Below the pieces are notes generated by a model, which saw only the letters and a list, made by a program, of their open reading frames with translations, made no database searches and was not told where the DNA came from. DNA of 64,000 nt from Ahrensia sp. (GTDB taxonomy: Bacteria; Pseudomonadota; Alphaproteobacteria; Rhizobiales; Rhizobiaceae), in the NCBI GenBank assembly GCA_002706335.1, contig PAKZ01000024.1, forward strand, positions 1 to 64,000. The letters run 5' to 3'. Of this stretch, positions 16,699 through 25,649 are shown one piece after another. The translations under genes and the position numbers were made by a program. Numbering within the stretch: position 1 is the stretch's first letter; each line of letters starts with the position of its first letter.

Positions 16699-17172
16699 TC
16701 AGGCGCGTTCGATGCGCGCCTGATAGCAATTGTTCGTCGCCGAGCGGACATGGACATAGGCTATGGCGGGGTCCTGGAAGAGTTCGCGCGCATAGGCCTC
16801 TATTCCGGGCTGCGGCACCACCTTTCCCGAACCGTAGACGATCCGGTCGTCGTTGCCGTAGCCGCGCAGCAGATAACGCGGCGACTGATGCAGGACCTCC
16901 GGCACCTTTGGTCCGGGCTCCATCGCCTCGCATTCGCGTGCGTGGAGGAAAATAGGCCCCGTCTCCGCGAAAGGCTGATAGCTCGGAAAGGGACGCCAGG
17001 CGAGTATGAGGTAATCCTCGCCGTCCTCGATATTCTTCATGCAATGCCGGCAAGGCATGCCGTCGCCGTCAGAGACGGCTTTCATGGGCAACTGGCCATA
17101 GGCGTCAGGCCCGCCGCGCTGGATGGAGCGTGCGGCTTCGGTGTCGATTGCGAGAAAGGTGAGGCGGTCCAT
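16699..17172 (-). CDS. DUF1203 domain-containing protein
   Basis: A 157-residue protein of the DUF1203 family, recognised from the pattern AIDTEAARSIQRGGPDAYGQ, SDGDGMPCRHCMKNI, then LAWRPFPSYQPFAETGPIFLH and YLLRGYG. The CRHC pair plus conserved His look like a metal or catalytic site, but the family has no assigned activity. The ATG at 17172 is chosen because GGAG ends six bases before it; a GTG four codons upstream is the alternative. It ends 25 bases from the padR stop, convergent, with the Tat-targeted OmpA-like gene upstream on the same strand. Confidence 0.85.
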   Translation of the reverse strand: MDRLTFLAIDTEAARSIQRGGPDAYGQLPMKAVSDGDGMPCRHCMKNIEDGEDYLILAWRPFPSYQPFAETGPIFLHARECEAMEPGPKVPEVLHQSPRYLLRGYGNDDRIVYGSGKVVPQPGIEAYARELFQDPAIAYVHVRSATNNCYQARIERA

Positions 17173-17262
17173 CGCGGGCTCCACAGTTCGTGACGATGGG
17201 CGGATAGAATATCGGGCGGCGGTTGCCCGCCACCCGATTCATGCGGGATCGGTCCTATGTGA

Positions 17263-17838
17263 TCAGTGCATCGTGACAAAATCGGTAACGCGGCGCAGGG
17301 TGACGCGACGGTTGCGCCATTCGGCATTGGGCGTCGGCACGAGCAGGTGGTCCTCGCCATAGCCGATTGTGTCGAGGGCGCGGTAGGGAACGCCGAAATA
17401 CTGCACCAGCACCTGGGCCAGCGACGTGGCGCGGGCTTCTGAGAGAGCCTGGTTGGAGGCGCGCGACCCGACGGCGTCGGTATGGCCCTCAATCAGGAAC
17501 CTCTCGTGACGGTTGCTCTGCAGGATGTTGTTGATTGCGATGGCTATCTGCTCGACCTTCCAGCGCTGGTTCGCCGGAATGGCGGCGGAGCCGAAGGCGA
17601 AATTGATCGACTGGATGTCGATGGACGGCGCCATGTGGCGCAGCCGCGGCGTGCGCTTGAACTGTTCGATGGTAACGCGCGCTTTCGGCGCGATCTTGTG
17701 CTGCGGCGGACGCTTCAGCTGGCGCAGGATCGTGGCTGCGTCTGGCGTCGACTGGGCGAAGGCGGTTTCGGAAAGGGCGGGGATTAGCGCCGCCGCACCC
17801 ACGGCAGCGGCGGATCTGAGAAAGTTGCGGCGGTTCAT
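17263..17838 (-). CDS. OmpA-like domain protein with Tat signal
   Basis: A 191-residue exported protein. Residues 1-28 (NRRNFLRSAAAVGAAALIPAL, read as two parts, ending TAFAQ) form a twin-arginine signal. The mature region holds an OmpA C-terminal peptidoglycan-binding domain from about residue 72: INFAFGSAAI, then FLIEGHTDAVGSRASNQALSEARA and ending NRRVTLRRV. The key Asp and Arg of the domain (HTDAVG and SEARA) are kept. There is no barrel. A Tat signal on an OmpA-like protein is unusual. AAGGAG lies seven bases before the ATG. Confidence 0.87.
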   Translation of the reverse strand: MNRRNFLRSAAAVGAAALIPALSETAFAQSTPDAATILRQLKRPPQHKIAPKARVTIEQFKRTPRLRHMAPSIDIQSINFAFGSAAIPANQRWKVEQIAIAINNILQSNRHERFLIEGHTDAVGSRASNQALSEARATSLAQVLVQYFGVPYRALDTIGYGEDHLLVPTPNAEWRNRRVTLRRVTDFVTMH

Positions 17839-17912
17839 GACACACTCCTTGAGGTTCGATGTCGTGTGTCTGGATTAGCCCTCCTTGCATGAACCGGGCT
17901 TGAATGGCGCGT

Positions 17913-18485
17913 TCAGCGTTGCGGCAGCGCCGCTTCGGCGAGGCCGTGGATTTCCTTTTTCGTTAGCGGCCGGATTTTGCCGGGGGCCTGTCGGTAGGGA
18001 ACGAAGCCGAGCTTCTGATAGAGCGACAACGCGGCGGGATGATCCAGCGTGCAAGTATTGACGGTGATCTTGCTGGGCGTGTTCGCCCAGCAAGCTTCGA
18101 TCGCCCGCGACAAGAACCAGCGACCCAGCCCGCGGCCCGCCGCGTGCGGCATCAGGCCGAAATAGGCGAGATCGGTGACTTCGGGGTCGGCCCGGCTGAT
18201 CTCGAAAAAGCCGGCCGGCGCGCCGTCGAGATAGAGTACATAGATCTCGGTCGTCTCCGCATGGATGGCGGCGAGAAGCGTCTCGTCGTCCATGCGCAAT
18301 CGGTATTCCCAGTTCCAGGCGTAGCCGACCTGCAGTTGCAGGAAGCGGTAGAAGGCGAGCTGCGGCCTTTCGGTCAGCAGGATCGCCGCATTGACACCAA
18401 GCGGCAGCGGAAACCGCTTTGCCGGCATGGTCGCCATTTCGAGAAAGGTGATGGTCGTGTTAAGCGGTCTTGCGCGCGAAGCCAT
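17913..18485 (-). CDS. GNAT family N-acetyltransferase
   Basis: A 190-residue acetyl-CoA-dependent acyltransferase. The acetyl-CoA motif is seen as GLMPHAAGRGLGRWFLSRAIEACW near residues 118-141, with the C-terminal NTCTLDHPAALSLYQKLGF motif. The open frame extends further, but the ATG at 18485 lies just after the sseA stop (8-base gap) and gives a sensible N-terminus. Substrate is unknown. It ends the same-strand series cysK-alaX-sseA-GNAT, perhaps an operon with internal gaps. Confidence 0.85.
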   Translation of the reverse strand: MASRARPLNTTITFLEMATMPAKRFPLPLGVNAAILLTERPQLAFYRFLQLQVGYAWNWEYRLRMDDETLLAAIHAETTEIYVLYLDGAPAGFFEISRADPEVTDLAYFGLMPHAAGRGLGRWFLSRAIEACWANTPSKITVNTCTLDHPAALSLYQKLGFVPYRQAPGKIRPLTKKEIHGLAEAALPQR

Positions 18486-18493
18486 GATACCGG

Positions 18494-19351
18494 TCAGCCC
18501 TTCGCCGGCCCGGTCTCCACCGGCGTATCGTCGCGCGATCCCCATTCCGTCCATGAGCCGTCATACAGCCGGTGGTTTTTCGCGCCGACCGATTCCAGCG
18601 CAAGCGAGATCACGGCGGCGGTCACGCCGGAGCCGCATGACGTTACGACCGGCCGGGCCGGATCGATGCCGGCATCGGCAAACAACTGGCGCAGACCGTC
18701 GAGATCCTTCAGGTAGCCGCCCTGCGAAAAGGTCGGTGTCGGCAGGTTGCGCGCGCCCGGCATGTGGCCGGAACGTATCCCGGGGCGCGGTTCCGGCTCT
18801 TCGCCGGTGAACCGTCCGGCGGGGCGGGCGTCTGCGATCTGGCTCGACCCGTTCGCGACGATCTTCATCATGTCGTCGAGGGATGCGACTTTCGAAGCGT
18901 CGAACTTTGGAAGAAAGGCGGTCGAGGCGATCTTGGTCGGCGTGGCGGTGACGATATGGCCGTCCTTCTTCCAATTGTCGAAGCCGCCATCGAGGAGGAA
19001 GACCTTCTCGGCGCCCATGACGCGGAACATCCACCAGACGCGCGGCGCGCAGAACATGCCGGGGCCGTCATAGACGACGATCGTGTCGTCCCGCGAAATG
19101 CCCATCGCGCTGACATGCCGCTCAAAGACGGAGGGCGAGGGCAGTGTGTGGGGCAGGTTGCTGTCGGGATCGACCACGGCGTCCTGGTCGAAGAAGACCG
19201 CGCCGGGGATATGCGCCGCATCATATTCGGCGCGCGCATCCCGATTCTGCGCCGGGAGGTACCAGGAGCCGTCGACGATCGACAGGCCCGGATCTTTCAG
19301 ATGTTTCAACAGCCATTCTGGCGAGATGACAAACGGGCTTTTTTCGCTCAC
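18494..19351 (-). CDS. sseA: 3-mercaptopyruvate sulfurtransferase
   Basis: A 285-residue two-domain rhodanese-type enzyme transferring sulfur from 3-mercaptopyruvate to thiol acceptors. The catalytic cysteine is in the loop CGSGVTAA near residue 239, the SseA-type loop rather than the thiosulfate rhodanese loop. The inactive N-terminal rhodanese domain covers about 1-140. The chosen start is a GTG (19351) with GAGAAAGG upstream; in-frame ATGs further upstream would add up to 25 residues that the family lacks. It sits in a series with cysK and alaX, linking it to cysteine use. Confidence 0.9.
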   Translation of the reverse strand: MSEKSPFVISPEWLLKHLKDPGLSIVDGSWYLPAQNRDARAEYDAAHIPGAVFFDQDAVVDPDSNLPHTLPSPSVFERHVSAMGISRDDTIVVYDGPGMFCAPRVWWMFRVMGAEKVFLLDGGFDNWKKDGHIVTATPTKIASTAFLPKFDASKVASLDDMMKIVANGSSQIADARPAGRFTGEEPEPRPGIRSGHMPGARNLPTPTFSQGGYLKDLDGLRQLFADAGIDPARPVVTSCGSGVTAAVISLALESVGAKNHRLYDGSWTEWGSRDDTPVETGPAKG

Positions 19352-19465
19352 GGGCGCACCTTTCTCATAAAACATACGGGCGGAATGTTGCGCGCCATAA
19401 AGGCAGGAGTGGGGGCGAGAACGCAAGGGGCGAAGGGTTCGTAGCGCCGATTGTGCCGCGATAAT

Positions 19466-20209
19466 TCAGTTTGCCGGCAAGGGACCGAAACGGATGCGGA
19501 AGCGGCGATTTTCGCGGCCCTTGTTCTCGATCTTGCCGATATGGATCTCTCCAACCTCCTGCGTCTCCGTCACATGCGTGCCACCGCAGGGCTGGCTGTC
19601 GACGGAGGCATCCTTGCCGATGCAGACGAGGCGGATCGAGCCGTTGCCGGTGGGCGGGCGCACATTCTTCGACTTAATGAGGCCGGGGCTGGCCGCAAGC
19701 TCCGCAGCGGAAATCGTTTCGACATAGATCGGGTGGTTGCCGGCAACGAGCTCCATCAGCTTTTCGCTGATCTCCGCCTTGTTGCTGTCGAATCCCGGAA
19801 TGTCGAAATCGACGCGGCTTTCCTCTTCGCCGACGGACGCACCCGTGATCGGATAGGGGCAGACCACCGTGAGCAGGTGACAGGCAGTATGCATGCGCAT
19901 CAGCTTGTAACGGCGGTGCCAGTCGATATGCAGCGTCAGCTTCTCGCCTATCTCCGGCACCGGCTGACCGGGAGAGGGAACATGGATTATCTCCTCCTTG
20001 GTCTCGCCGCAAACGGTCGCCGCGATCTCGATCTTCGACCCGTCTTCGCGTTCAAAAAAGCCGGTGTCGCCGGGCTGGCCTCCGGAGGTCGCATAGAAGC
20101 AGGTCTGATCGAGGATGATCCCGCCGCGATCATTGATCGCGACTACCGTTCCTTCCGCGACGGGCTGATAGGCATCGTCGCGGAATAGCGCCTTGACGGT
20201 GTGCGCCAT
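19466..20209 (-). CDS. Alanyl-tRNA editing protein AlaX
   Basis: A 247-residue free-standing editing protein that hydrolyses Ser-tRNA(Ala). The zinc site is seen in HTACHLL (HxxxH) and CGGTHV (CxxxH), and the N-terminal beta-barrel half in LDQTCFYATSGGQPGDTG. It lacks the AlaRS catalytic core, so it is a trans-editing factor of the AlaX-M size class. The ATG at 20209 overlaps the cysK TAA by one base (TAATG), implying translational coupling. Linked with cysteine synthase, it may protect against mischarging when serine is drawn into cysteine synthesis (inference). Confidence 0.92.
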   Translation of the reverse strand: MAHTVKALFRDDAYQPVAEGTVVAINDRGGIILDQTCFYATSGGQPGDTGFFEREDGSKIEIAATVCGETKEEIIHVPSPGQPVPEIGEKLTLHIDWHRRYKLMRMHTACHLLTVVCPYPITGASVGEEESRVDFDIPGFDSNKAEISEKLMELVAGNHPIYVETISAAELAASPGLIKSKNVRPPTGNGSIRLVCIGKDASVDSQPCGGTHVTETQEVGEIHIGKIENKGRENRRFRIRFGPLPAN

Positions 20210-21243
20210 TATTCCACGTCCTCGAAAGGCACATCGAATTCGGTGCGGGTCTCCATCCATTCCGGCACCGGCAGGTTCTTTCCGCGCAGAAACTCCGGAT
20301 TGAAGAGCTTAGACTGGTAGCGATTGCCGTAGTCGCAAAGCACGGTGACGATCGTATGACCCGGGCCCATCTCCTTGGCCATGGCTATCGCGCCGGCGAT
20401 GTTGATGCCGGTCGAGCCGCCCATCACCAGCCCTTCTTCCTGCGCGAGATCGAAGATGATCTTTAGCGCCTCGTCGTCGGACAGCCGGTATGCGAAATCC
20501 GGCGTGAAGCCTTCCAGATTGGCTGTGATGCGGCCCTGGCCGATACCCTCGGTAATCGACGAGCCTTCGGACTTGAACTCGCCGGTCTTGTAATAGGAAT
20601 AAAGCGCCGCGCCCATCGGATCGGCAAGGCCGATCTTGATGTCGGACCGCTTGTCGCGCAACCCTTCGGCGACGCCCGCAAGCGTGCCGCCGGACCCGAC
20701 GGCGCAGATGAATCCGTCGACCATGCCGCCCGTGTCGCGCCAGATCTCCGGCGCAGTTGTCTCCACATGCGCCTGCCGGTTGACGACATTGTCGAACTGG
20801 TTGGCCCAGATCGCGCCGTTCGGCTCGGACGCTGCCAGCTGCTCGGCGAGCCGTCCGGAGACGCGGACATAATTGTTGGGATTGCGATAGGGGACGGCCG
20901 GAACCTCGATCAGTTCGGCGCCATAGAGCCGGATCGCGTCCTTCTTCTCCTGCGACTGGGTCTCGGGAATGACGATCACTGCGCGATAGCCGAGCGCGCG
21001 CGCGACCATGGAAAGCCCGATGCCGGTATTGCCGGCCGTGCCTTCGACGATGACGCCGCCCGGCTTCAGCAGGCCTTTGTCCTCGGCGTCGCGGATGATA
21101 AAAAGCGCGGCGCGGTCCTTCACGGACTGGCCGGGATTGAGGAATTCAGCCTTGCCGAGAATCGTGCAGCCCGTTTCCTCCGACGCGCGTTTGAGCTTGA
21201 TCAGCGGCGTATTGCCGATGGTCTCGAGCACCGAATTGAACAT
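20209..21243 (-). CDS. cysK: Cysteine synthase A
   Basis: A 344-residue PLP enzyme making cysteine from O-acetylserine and sulfide. The PLP lysine is K42 in NPGQSVKDRAA; the substrate loop EGTAGNTGIGL and the phosphate-binding loop GSGGTLAGVAEG are intact. A longer C-terminus than E. coli CysK (about 323 residues) is normal for the rhizobial group. It is the first gene of the cysK-alaX-sseA-GNAT series and is divergent from an AAA ATPase with 215 bases between, where I see no clear regulatory site. Confidence 0.93.
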   Translation of the reverse strand: MFNSVLETIGNTPLIKLKRASEETGCTILGKAEFLNPGQSVKDRAALFIIRDAEDKGLLKPGGVIVEGTAGNTGIGLSMVARALGYRAVIVIPETQSQEKKDAIRLYGAELIEVPAVPYRNPNNYVRVSGRLAEQLAASEPNGAIWANQFDNVVNRQAHVETTAPEIWRDTGGMVDGFICAVGSGGTLAGVAEGLRDKRSDIKIGLADPMGAALYSYYKTGEFKSEGSSITEGIGQGRITANLEGFTPDFAYRLSDDEALKIIFDLAQEEGLVMGGSTGINIAGAIAMAKEMGPGHTIVTVLCDYGNRYQSKLFNPEFLRGKNLPVPEWMETRTEFDVPFEDVE

Positions 21244-21458
21244 GATCCGTCCTTGATGTGTTTTTGCAGACAGTATGGTTTCGGTTTCACCGCTTCAAGG
21301 CACAAGCCCTTCTGCGGGAACCTGAATTGGCGGATTTCTTTTGCGGCAAATTCGCTTCCGGCGCATTGGAAAGGATACAGACAGTTGCGGCTGCCGGCGA
21401 TTGCGGGCAGGGCGTTTTCTCCTGTAGTGCGGGACAAACCAAGACTACGGGTGCAAGG

Positions 21459-22616
21459 ATGATCATCACACTCGCCGTTTCCGGCTATCGCTCGATTCGC
21501 GATCTCGTCCTGCCGCTCGACCGGCTGACTGTGATCACCGGCGCCAACGGAAGCGGCAAGTCGAGCCTCTATCGCTCGATTCGCCTGTTGGCCGAGGTCG
21601 CTCAAGGCGGCGTGATCGGCGCGCTGGCGAGGGAAGGCGGCCTGCAATCGACGCTCTGGGCGGGGCCGGAATCCTTTTCGCGGGCGATGAAGGCTGGCCA
21701 GTTGCCCGTTCAGGGAACGGTCAGGACAGGTCCGGTCAGCCTGAAGCTCGGCTTCGCCGACGAGGATTACGGCTACGCCATCGATCTTGGCTTGCCGACC
21801 CCGGCGCCGGGATCGGTCTTCAATACCGATCCAGAAATCAAGGCGGAGGCGCTATGGATTGGCGAATGCCTGCGCCGGTCGAACGAGATCGCCAATCGCT
21901 CCGGGCCTCATGTGCAAGTGCTTACGGAAAAGGGCGCTCGCCGGAACGTCCTCAAGGACCTAGCCGGGTTCGACAGTGTGATGACGCATGTCGCCGATCC
22001 GCGTGAAACGCCCGAAATACTCTCCGTCAGGGAGCGGATGCGGTCATGGCGTTTCTACGATCATTTGCGCACCGACCGCGACGCGCCGTCGCGCTTTCCG
22101 CAGATCGGAACGCGGACCACCACGCTTTCCTCGGACGGCGCCGACCTCGCGGCCGCCTTTCAGACCATCCGGGAAATCGGCGATGCCGAGGGACTGGAGG
22201 AGGCGATTGAGGACGCGTTTCCGGGCAGTACCGTTGAACTCGTTGTCACGGACGGAATGTTCGAACTGGCGATGCGGCAGCCCGGACTTCTAAGGCCTTT
22301 GCGTCTTTCGGAACTGTCAGACGGTACATTGCGCTATCTGCTGCTCGTTGTCGCGCTGCTGACTCCGAGACCACCACCGCTGCTGGTCCTCAACGAGCCG
22401 GAGACCAGCCTGCATCCAAACCTTCTGCCCGCATTGTCGCGCTTGATCGAACGGGCGGCCGGGCGGTCGCAGGTTGTCGTTGTTTCGCATTCGGCGGCTC
22501 TGATCGAGCCGCTTCATGGCGGCGAGGGGACCGTGTGCTACGAACTCAGGAAGGAACTCGGTGAAACGGTTGTCGACGGTGCGGAACATGTGCGCTGGGA
22601 ATGGCCCCGGCGATAA
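21459..22616 (+). CDS. Orphan AAA family ATPase (RecF/SMC-like)
   Basis: A 385-residue ATPase of the ABC/SMC class (AAA_21-type, COG4637-like). Walker A is GANGSGKSS near residue 30, and Walker B lies in LLVLNEPETSLHPN near 308, followed by a switch region VVVSHSAAL. The signature-like LSELSDGTLRYL is present. There is no TOPRIM or nuclease domain. The frame is open 67 codons further upstream, but MIITLAVSGYRSI is the usual start of this family. No linked nuclease or methyltransferase gene is nearby, so a defence role is not supported; function unknown. Confidence 0.85.
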   Translation: MIITLAVSGYRSIRDLVLPLDRLTVITGANGSGKSSLYRSIRLLAEVAQGGVIGALAREGGLQSTLWAGPESFSRAMKAGQLPVQGTVRTGPVSLKLGFADEDYGYAIDLGLPTPAPGSVFNTDPEIKAEALWIGECLRRSNEIANRSGPHVQVLTEKGARRNVLKDLAGFDSVMTHVADPRETPEILSVRERMRSWRFYDHLRTDRDAPSRFPQIGTRTTTLSSDGADLAAAFQTIREIGDAEGLEEAIEDAFPGSTVELVVTDGMFELAMRQPGLLRPLRLSELSDGTLRYLLLVVALLTPRPPPLLVLNEPETSLHPNLLPALSRLIERAAGRSQVVVVSHSAALIEPLHGGEGTVCYELRKELGETVVDGAEHVRWEWPRR

Positions 22617-22619
22617 GGT

Positions 22620-23912
22620 TTAGCCGGAGCGGGCGTAGACGATCTGCCGCACGTCGATGAATTCCTCGCGGAACCCGGCTTCGCAATAGTGCAGGTAGAA
22701 TTCCCACATACGACGGAAACGCTGGTCGAATCCGAGCGGCTTGATCTGCTCCCAGCTCTCATGGAAGCGGTCGCGCCACATCGCCAGCGTCCTCGCATAG
22801 TCCTGCGCAAATACGCGCTCGGCGAATTTCTTCAGGCCGTGGTCTGAACTCAGCCCGTCGAGGATCTGCGGCGTCGGCAACATGCCGCCCGGAAAGATAT
22901 AACGCTGTATGAAGTCTGGATTGGCGCGATACTCGGGGAAGGCGCGCTCATTGATCGTGATGATCTGCAGACCGGCCTTGCCGCCCGGCTTCAACATGTC
23001 GTGCAGCTTGCCGAAATAGGTCGACCAGTATTGCTCGCCGACGGCCTCGAACATCTCGATGGAGACAACGCGGTCATACGTGTCCGGTTCGTCGCGATAA
23101 TCCTGAAACTTGAAGGTGACGCGATCCTCGAGCCCGGCGCGGCGGATGCGCTCGCGCGCAAATTCGAGCTGTTCGCGGCTGATGGTCAGTCCGGTGACGC
23201 GGCAGCCGATCTCACGGGCGGCGAACTCGGCGAAGCCCCCCCAGCCGCAGCCGACTTCGAGGACATGGTCGTCCGGCCCGATACCGGTTGCCTTGGCGAG
23301 CGCGCGGTACTTTGCTGCCTGGGCTGATTCCAGATCATTGGCGCCATCGGCGAACAGGGCGGATGAATAGGTCATGCTGGGATCAAGCCAGCGCCCGTAG
23401 AACTCGTTGCCGAGATCGTAGTGAGCCGAGATGTTGCGCTTCGCCTTGTCTTTTGTGTTCCGGTTCAGCCAGTGCCGGAAGGCGTTGAAGGCGCGGAACA
23501 GGTGGTTCGCCTTGACGATCTGGTAGCCCAGCGTCTCGTTGGCGACGAAGAGCTCCAGAACTGCGGTCACGTCGGGGCTTTCCCAGTCGCCGTCCATATA
23601 GGTCTCGGCGACACCGATGGTGGATTCGGACAGGGCGCGGCGAGGCAGATTCCAGTTGTGCAGGATAAGGACCGCATCCGGACCGGCCGCGTTGCCACCG
23701 ACTTTGAAGACGCGCTTGTCGGGCAATTGGACAGTAAGCGATCCTTCCGGGAGCAAGGTCGCAGCGCGCAGGGCAAGTTTGGCCTTCAGCGGGATCCCCT
23801 TGAGGACGCGGCGGATATCCTGCGGAGTCAAATGCACCGCTTCCTGCCTGATCCTCTCCGCAAGTCCCCCTGTCGGGCCCGAACCTGTTTTTGCTTCGCA
23901 GTCGGCACTCAT
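22620..23912 (-). CDS. cfa: Cyclopropane-fatty-acyl-phospholipid synthase
   Basis: A 430-residue SAM-dependent enzyme that adds a methylene bridge to unsaturated acyl chains of membrane phospholipids. The SAM motif is VLEVGCGWGGFAEFAARE near residue 205; NISAHYDLGNEFY and the conserved IEMFEAVG, DFIQRYIFPGG and YARTLAMWRDRF segments are as in Cfa. N-terminal residues 1-60 form the extra lipid-binding part. It ends four bases from the ATPase stop, convergent. No strong ribosome binding site is seen before the ATG. Confidence 0.93.
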   Translation of the reverse strand: MSADCEAKTGSGPTGGLAERIRQEAVHLTPQDIRRVLKGIPLKAKLALRAATLLPEGSLTVQLPDKRVFKVGGNAAGPDAVLILHNWNLPRRALSESTIGVAETYMDGDWESPDVTAVLELFVANETLGYQIVKANHLFRAFNAFRHWLNRNTKDKAKRNISAHYDLGNEFYGRWLDPSMTYSSALFADGANDLESAQAAKYRALAKATGIGPDDHVLEVGCGWGGFAEFAAREIGCRVTGLTISREQLEFARERIRRAGLEDRVTFKFQDYRDEPDTYDRVVSIEMFEAVGEQYWSTYFGKLHDMLKPGGKAGLQIITINERAFPEYRANPDFIQRYIFPGGMLPTPQILDGLSSDHGLKKFAERVFAQDYARTLAMWRDRFHESWEQIKPLGFDQRFRRMWEFYLHYCEAGFREEFIDVRQIVYARSG

Positions 23913-23968
23913 GCAGCCACACTAACCGGATTTTCTTTCGCCTGCCAAGCGGCTTTCGCGGGGGGCGT

Positions 23969-25435
23969 TCACCCGGTCTTCCGCTTCATTTCCTCATAGG
24001 CGGCCATCGCGCGCTGCCTTGCGCCTTTGTGTTCGACCATCGGCTTCGGATAGGTCTCCCCAAGCGTCACCCCGGCCTTCCGTAGCGTCTTCTCCGGGGC
24101 TTCCCAAGGCTTGTGCAGATACTTGTCCGGCAGGTCTGCAAGCTCCGGCACGAACTGGCGCACATAGCTTCCATCGGGGTCGAACTTCTCGCCCTGCAGG
24201 ATCGGATTGAAGATGCGGAAATAGGGTGCCGCGTCGGCGCCGGAGCCGGCGATCCATTGCCAGCTCGCCGTGTTCGATCCTGGATCGGCGTCTACCAGGG
24301 TGCCGCGGAACCAGCGCTCACCATGCCGCCAGTCGATCAATAGATGTTTGACGAGGAATGAGCCAACAGCCATGCGTACGCGATTGTGCATCCAGCCGGT
24401 CTGCCAGAGCTGGCGCATGCCGGCGTCGATGAAGGGATAGCCGGTTGTCCCTTTCTGCCAGCGCTCGAGTTCGTCACCCGGTTCGCGCCAAGGGAAAGCA
24501 TCGAAATCGCTGTTGTAGTTCTCGCTGCGAAGATCCGGGAAATTGACCAGCAGATGCCAGGAGAATTCCCGCCAGACCACTTCCTTGCGATACGTGGTGA
24601 AATCGCGGTCCGGCACTTCGCCCCGGCTTCCTTCCGTCGCTGCCCATATTTGGAACGGCGAAATTTCGCCGAAGGCGAGATGCGGCGACAATTTCGACGT
24701 GTGCTCCTCGCCCGGAAAATCGCGCCCGTCGGCATATCCGTCGAGCGCATCGGAGAGGAAGTGTTTGAGCCTCTCTTGGGCTCCATCCTCGCCTGGGGTC
24801 CATACCTCGCCGATGCCGCCGGCCCAGTACGGCTTGGTCGGCAGCAGCGACCAGGATTTGAGATCATCCGATACAAGCTTAGCCTTGAACCCGGCCAGTT
24901 CCTTCGGTGCACCGATCGGCAGACGCGGGTGACAGCTTTCGCTGAATGAGCGCCAGAACGGCGTGTAGACCCGATAGGGCCCGCCCGAGCCGGTCTTCAA
25001 CTGCGTCGGCTCATGCAGCAACTGTCCGTCGAAGCTTTCGACAGTCAGGGCGCTGTCGCGAAGGTCCGACTTGAGTGCCGCGTCTCGCTTGATCTGTGCA
25101 GGGACATATCGTCGGTTCCAGAGAACCGAGCCGGCGCCGGTCTCGTCGACGATCTCCTTCAGGATATTGGCTGCTTCGCCGCGACGAAGCACCAGCGGCG
25201 CACCAAGCCGTTCCAGCGAATTCGACAACGATGCCAGCGAGTGATGCAGCCACCATTCCTGCGCACCGCCAAGGGGCACAGTTTCGTCGTCTTTCTCCAA
25301 TACATAAAGCGGTATGACCGGATTTCCGGTCTGCGCCGCGGCGGTCAAGGCCATATTGTCGGACACGCGCAGATCATTGCGAAACCAGACGATGACGGGT
25401 TTTTCTGGAAGGTCGAGGCCTTTGAAATCGTTCAT
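23969..25435 (-). CDS. phrB: Deoxyribodipyrimidine photolyase
   Basis: A 488-residue light-driven DNA repair flavoprotein reversing cyclobutane pyrimidine dimers. The N-terminal antenna domain starts IVWFRNDLRVSDNMAL. The FAD-binding C-terminal half shows SPHLAFGEISPFQIW, WREFSWHLL, GYPFIDAGMRQLWQTGWMHNR and WRHGERWFRGTLVDADPGSN, which hold flavin-contacting and dimer-binding residues. Length matches class I CPD photolyases. A 6-4 photolyase or cryptochrome is less likely because of the GYPFIDAGMRQL pattern. The gene is followed on the same strand by cfa, with 56 bases between. Confidence 0.93.
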   Translation of the reverse strand: MNDFKGLDLPEKPVIVWFRNDLRVSDNMALTAAAQTGNPVIPLYVLEKDDETVPLGGAQEWWLHHSLASLSNSLERLGAPLVLRRGEAANILKEIVDETGAGSVLWNRRYVPAQIKRDAALKSDLRDSALTVESFDGQLLHEPTQLKTGSGGPYRVYTPFWRSFSESCHPRLPIGAPKELAGFKAKLVSDDLKSWSLLPTKPYWAGGIGEVWTPGEDGAQERLKHFLSDALDGYADGRDFPGEEHTSKLSPHLAFGEISPFQIWAATEGSRGEVPDRDFTTYRKEVVWREFSWHLLVNFPDLRSENYNSDFDAFPWREPGDELERWQKGTTGYPFIDAGMRQLWQTGWMHNRVRMAVGSFLVKHLLIDWRHGERWFRGTLVDADPGSNTASWQWIAGSGADAAPYFRIFNPILQGEKFDPDGSYVRQFVPELADLPDKYLHKPWEAPEKTLRKAGVTLGETYPKPMVEHKGARQRAMAAYEEMKRKTG

Positions 25436-25649
25436 TTAACTATCGGGCAGGATCCTATTCTCATCGTTTACGTACACGCCGCCCGTTTGGATCGCCGCTG
25501 TGAGAATCACACCTTATGCATTGGGCGGATATGGAATATCTTCGTAATTCGTTTACCATATCGGGCTCATTGTTGGGTGGCGTCGATGACGCCAAGGCGC
25601 GATTGCGTCTGGTTGGAGCAAGAGTTTTCGAGGAATAGAGGTCATCCCC
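25436..25649. other. Intergenic region between photolyase and a small gene
   Basis: This 214-base space holds the divergent promoters of the photolyase and the small gene at 25650. A short open frame (25531-25638, 35 codons, MEYLRNSFTISGS at its start) ends 11 bases before the ATG and could be a leader peptide, but its composition and weak ribosome binding site do not support it strongly. No other structure is evident. Confidence 0.3.

Noticed and set aside
21459-22616. AAA ATPase as part of a defence system
   Set aside because: No nuclease, reverse transcriptase, methyltransferase or other effector gene is adjacent, and neighbours are core metabolic genes.
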